Part shown: piece by piece, positions 5,730 through 6,583 of the stretch
Position numbering within the stretch: the first letter of the stretch is position 1
Layout of the letters: each line of letters opens with the position of its first letter
Source: Rhizobiaceae bacterium UBA1291
GTDB taxonomy: Bacteria; Pseudomonadota; Alphaproteobacteria; Rhizobiales; Rhizobiaceae
Length of the DNA stretch: 6,583 nucleotides
Reading direction: 5' to 3'
NCBI GenBank assembly: GCA_002307905.1
Contig: DBUL01000034.1
Location: 418 to 7,000, forward strand
Position numbers and translations under genes: made by a program
Notes under the pieces: generated by a model
Databases searched by the model: none
The model's input: the letters and a program-made list of their open reading frames with translations, nothing else
What the model was told of the DNA's origin: nothing

Positions 5730-6583
5730 GTGTTTTCTCGCCCTTCGGGACCTTCCATCTCGAGCCTTTCCCTGATCGGCTGCCTCGCCCTTGTCCCCGC
5801 ATCGGCGCTTGCCGAGCAGCCGACGACGGCCGTGGTCCCACATGCAACGCTGGCATTCGGTGCGGACCAACCCGCTTCACCGTCCGGGATAGAACCGATT
5901 TTCGCCGCACCGGCCGTCGCAGAGCTGTCGGAGGCCGCAGATGTTAGCCGGGAGGATCTGCCGCACAATCTTTCGCCGCTCGGCATGTTCATGGCTGCCG
6001 ACTGGGTGGTCAAAGCGGTCATGCTGTCGCTTGCCTTCGCCTCCTTGGTCACCTGGACCGTCTGGCTCGCGAAGAGCGTGCAACTCGCCGGCGCCCGTGT
6101 CCGGGCGTCGTATGGGTTGAAGGCGATTGTGAGAGCCCACACGCTCGACAGGGCTCTCGATGGCATGGCAGGCCGTCGCGGTATCGTCCTGGTGATGCTG
6201 CACAGCGCCAGCGATGAAATCCGTCTCTCCAATGCAGCCATCGACCAGGCCGGCGGCGAAGGGGTGAAGGAGCGCGTCGCCTCCGCACTGGCACGGATCG
6301 AGGTTCGTGCTGGCCGCCAGATTGCCAAGGGCACCGGCGTGCTCGCGACGATCGGCTCGACGGCACCTTTCGTTGGGTTGTTCGGCACGGTCTGGGGGAT
6401 CATGAATGCCTTCATCGGCATTTCCGAATCGCAGACGACAAATCTCGCCGTCGTCGCGCCGGGCATTGCCGAGGCTCTGCTCGCCACCGCCATCGGCCTG
6501 GTGGCCGCCATCCCGGCCGTTATCATCTACAACGTCTTTGCCCGCTCGGTGACCGGTTATCGCCAGTTGCTGGGCGATGCGGC
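5730..6583 (+). CDS. exbB: TonB-system energiser ExbB (3' end outside window)
   Basis: Inner-membrane proton-channel subunit of the TonB-ExbB-ExbD complex, which powers uptake of iron-siderophore complexes, haem or vitamin B12 through outer-membrane receptors. 284 codons are present and the frame runs off the right edge. Translation starts at GTG, so ATG-only gene finding misses it. Residues 1-28 look like a cleaved signal peptide (hydrophobic core LSLIGCLALVPA, then ASALA). An Ala/Pro-rich periplasmic stretch follows to about residue 84. Transmembrane helix 1 is at about 91-114, and a large cytoplasmic domain runs from about 115 to 200. Helix 2 is at about 203-226 (IGSTAPFVGLFGTVWGIMNAF) and helix 3 at about 240-268 (APGIAEALLATAIGLVAAIPAV). 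The last two are the signature of the MotA/TolQ/ExbB proton-channel family. The signal peptide with a long N-terminal extension favours ExbB over TolQ. exbD and tonB would be expected just downstream but are not visible. Confidence 0.93.
   Translation, partial: MFSRPSGPSISSLSLIGCLALVPASALAEQPTTAVVPHATLAFGADQPASPSGIEPIFAAPAVAELSEAADVSREDLPHNLSPLGMFMAADWVVKAVMLSLAFASLVTWTVWLAKSVQLAGARVRASYGLKAIVRAHTLDRALDGMAGRRGIVLVMLHSASDEIRLSNAAIDQAGGEGVKERVASALARIEVRAGRQIAKGTGVLATIGSTAPFVGLFGTVWGIMNAFIGISESQTTNLAVVAPGIAEALLATAIGLVAAIPAVIIYNVFARSVTGYRQLLGDA

Noticed and set aside
5518..5775. Possible 85-codon plus-strand small protein before exbB
   Set aside because: It overlaps the exbB start in another frame, runs through the candidate promoter, has no ribosome binding site and no recognisable features.
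5612..6526. A 304-codon minus-strand frame opposite exbB
   Set aside because: Ser/Ala/Arg-rich shadow typical of the reverse of a GC-rich gene; the plus strand encodes ExbB with its channel helices.
1..6583. CRISPR array, tRNA or rRNA gene, insertion sequence, or phage attachment site
   Set aside because: No spaced direct repeats, no cloverleaf-like sequence, and no transposase or integrase frame could be seen on either strand.

Overview
The window looks like chromosomal or large-replicon DNA from a moderately GC-rich alphaproteobacterium, most likely a member of the Rhizobiales (Rhizobium, Agrobacterium or Sinorhizobium type). The basis is the GC-rich third-position codon use, strong GGAGG ribosome binding sites, a GtsA-like sugar transporter close to forms I recall from rhizobia and pseudomonads, and an ExbB with a long N-terminal periplasmic extension. 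The organism call is inference from recalled protein families; no search was run.

Layout. On the minus strand, read right to left, there is a complete phosphoenolpyruvate synthase gene (ppsA, 1852-4248). It is followed, after a hairpin and a promoter-like gap, by a complete periplasmic glucose/mannose-type sugar-binding protein (gtsA-like, 391-1638) and the first 91 codons of its inner-membrane permease (gtsB-like, cut off by the left edge). On the plus strand a LysR-family regulator (4558-5493) is divergent from ppsA across a 309-bp gap. Further right, the plus strand carries most of an exbB gene (5730 to the right edge), which begins at GTG and energises TonB-dependent outer-membrane transport.

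How the genes may work together. GtsA-like protein plus the GtsB-like permease form the start of a CUT1-family ABC importer; the second permease and the ATPase should lie left of the window. PpsA makes PEP from pyruvate and ATP, the gluconeogenic direction, so a sugar importer and a gluconeogenic enzyme sit side by side but probably under separate promoters. The LysR regulator is placed as a classical divergent activator of ppsA. The ppsA promoter side of the gap holds an unusually dense set of dyad symmetries, including two interleaved inverted repeats with 8-nt periodicity. ExbB appears to be an independent unit, probably followed by exbD and tonB outside the window.

No wholly new system is visible: all five genes belong to well-known families. 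The most interesting material is regulatory: the nested dyads upstream of ppsA, a tandem 8-mer array upstream of gtsA, and a stem-loop between the binding-protein and permease genes.
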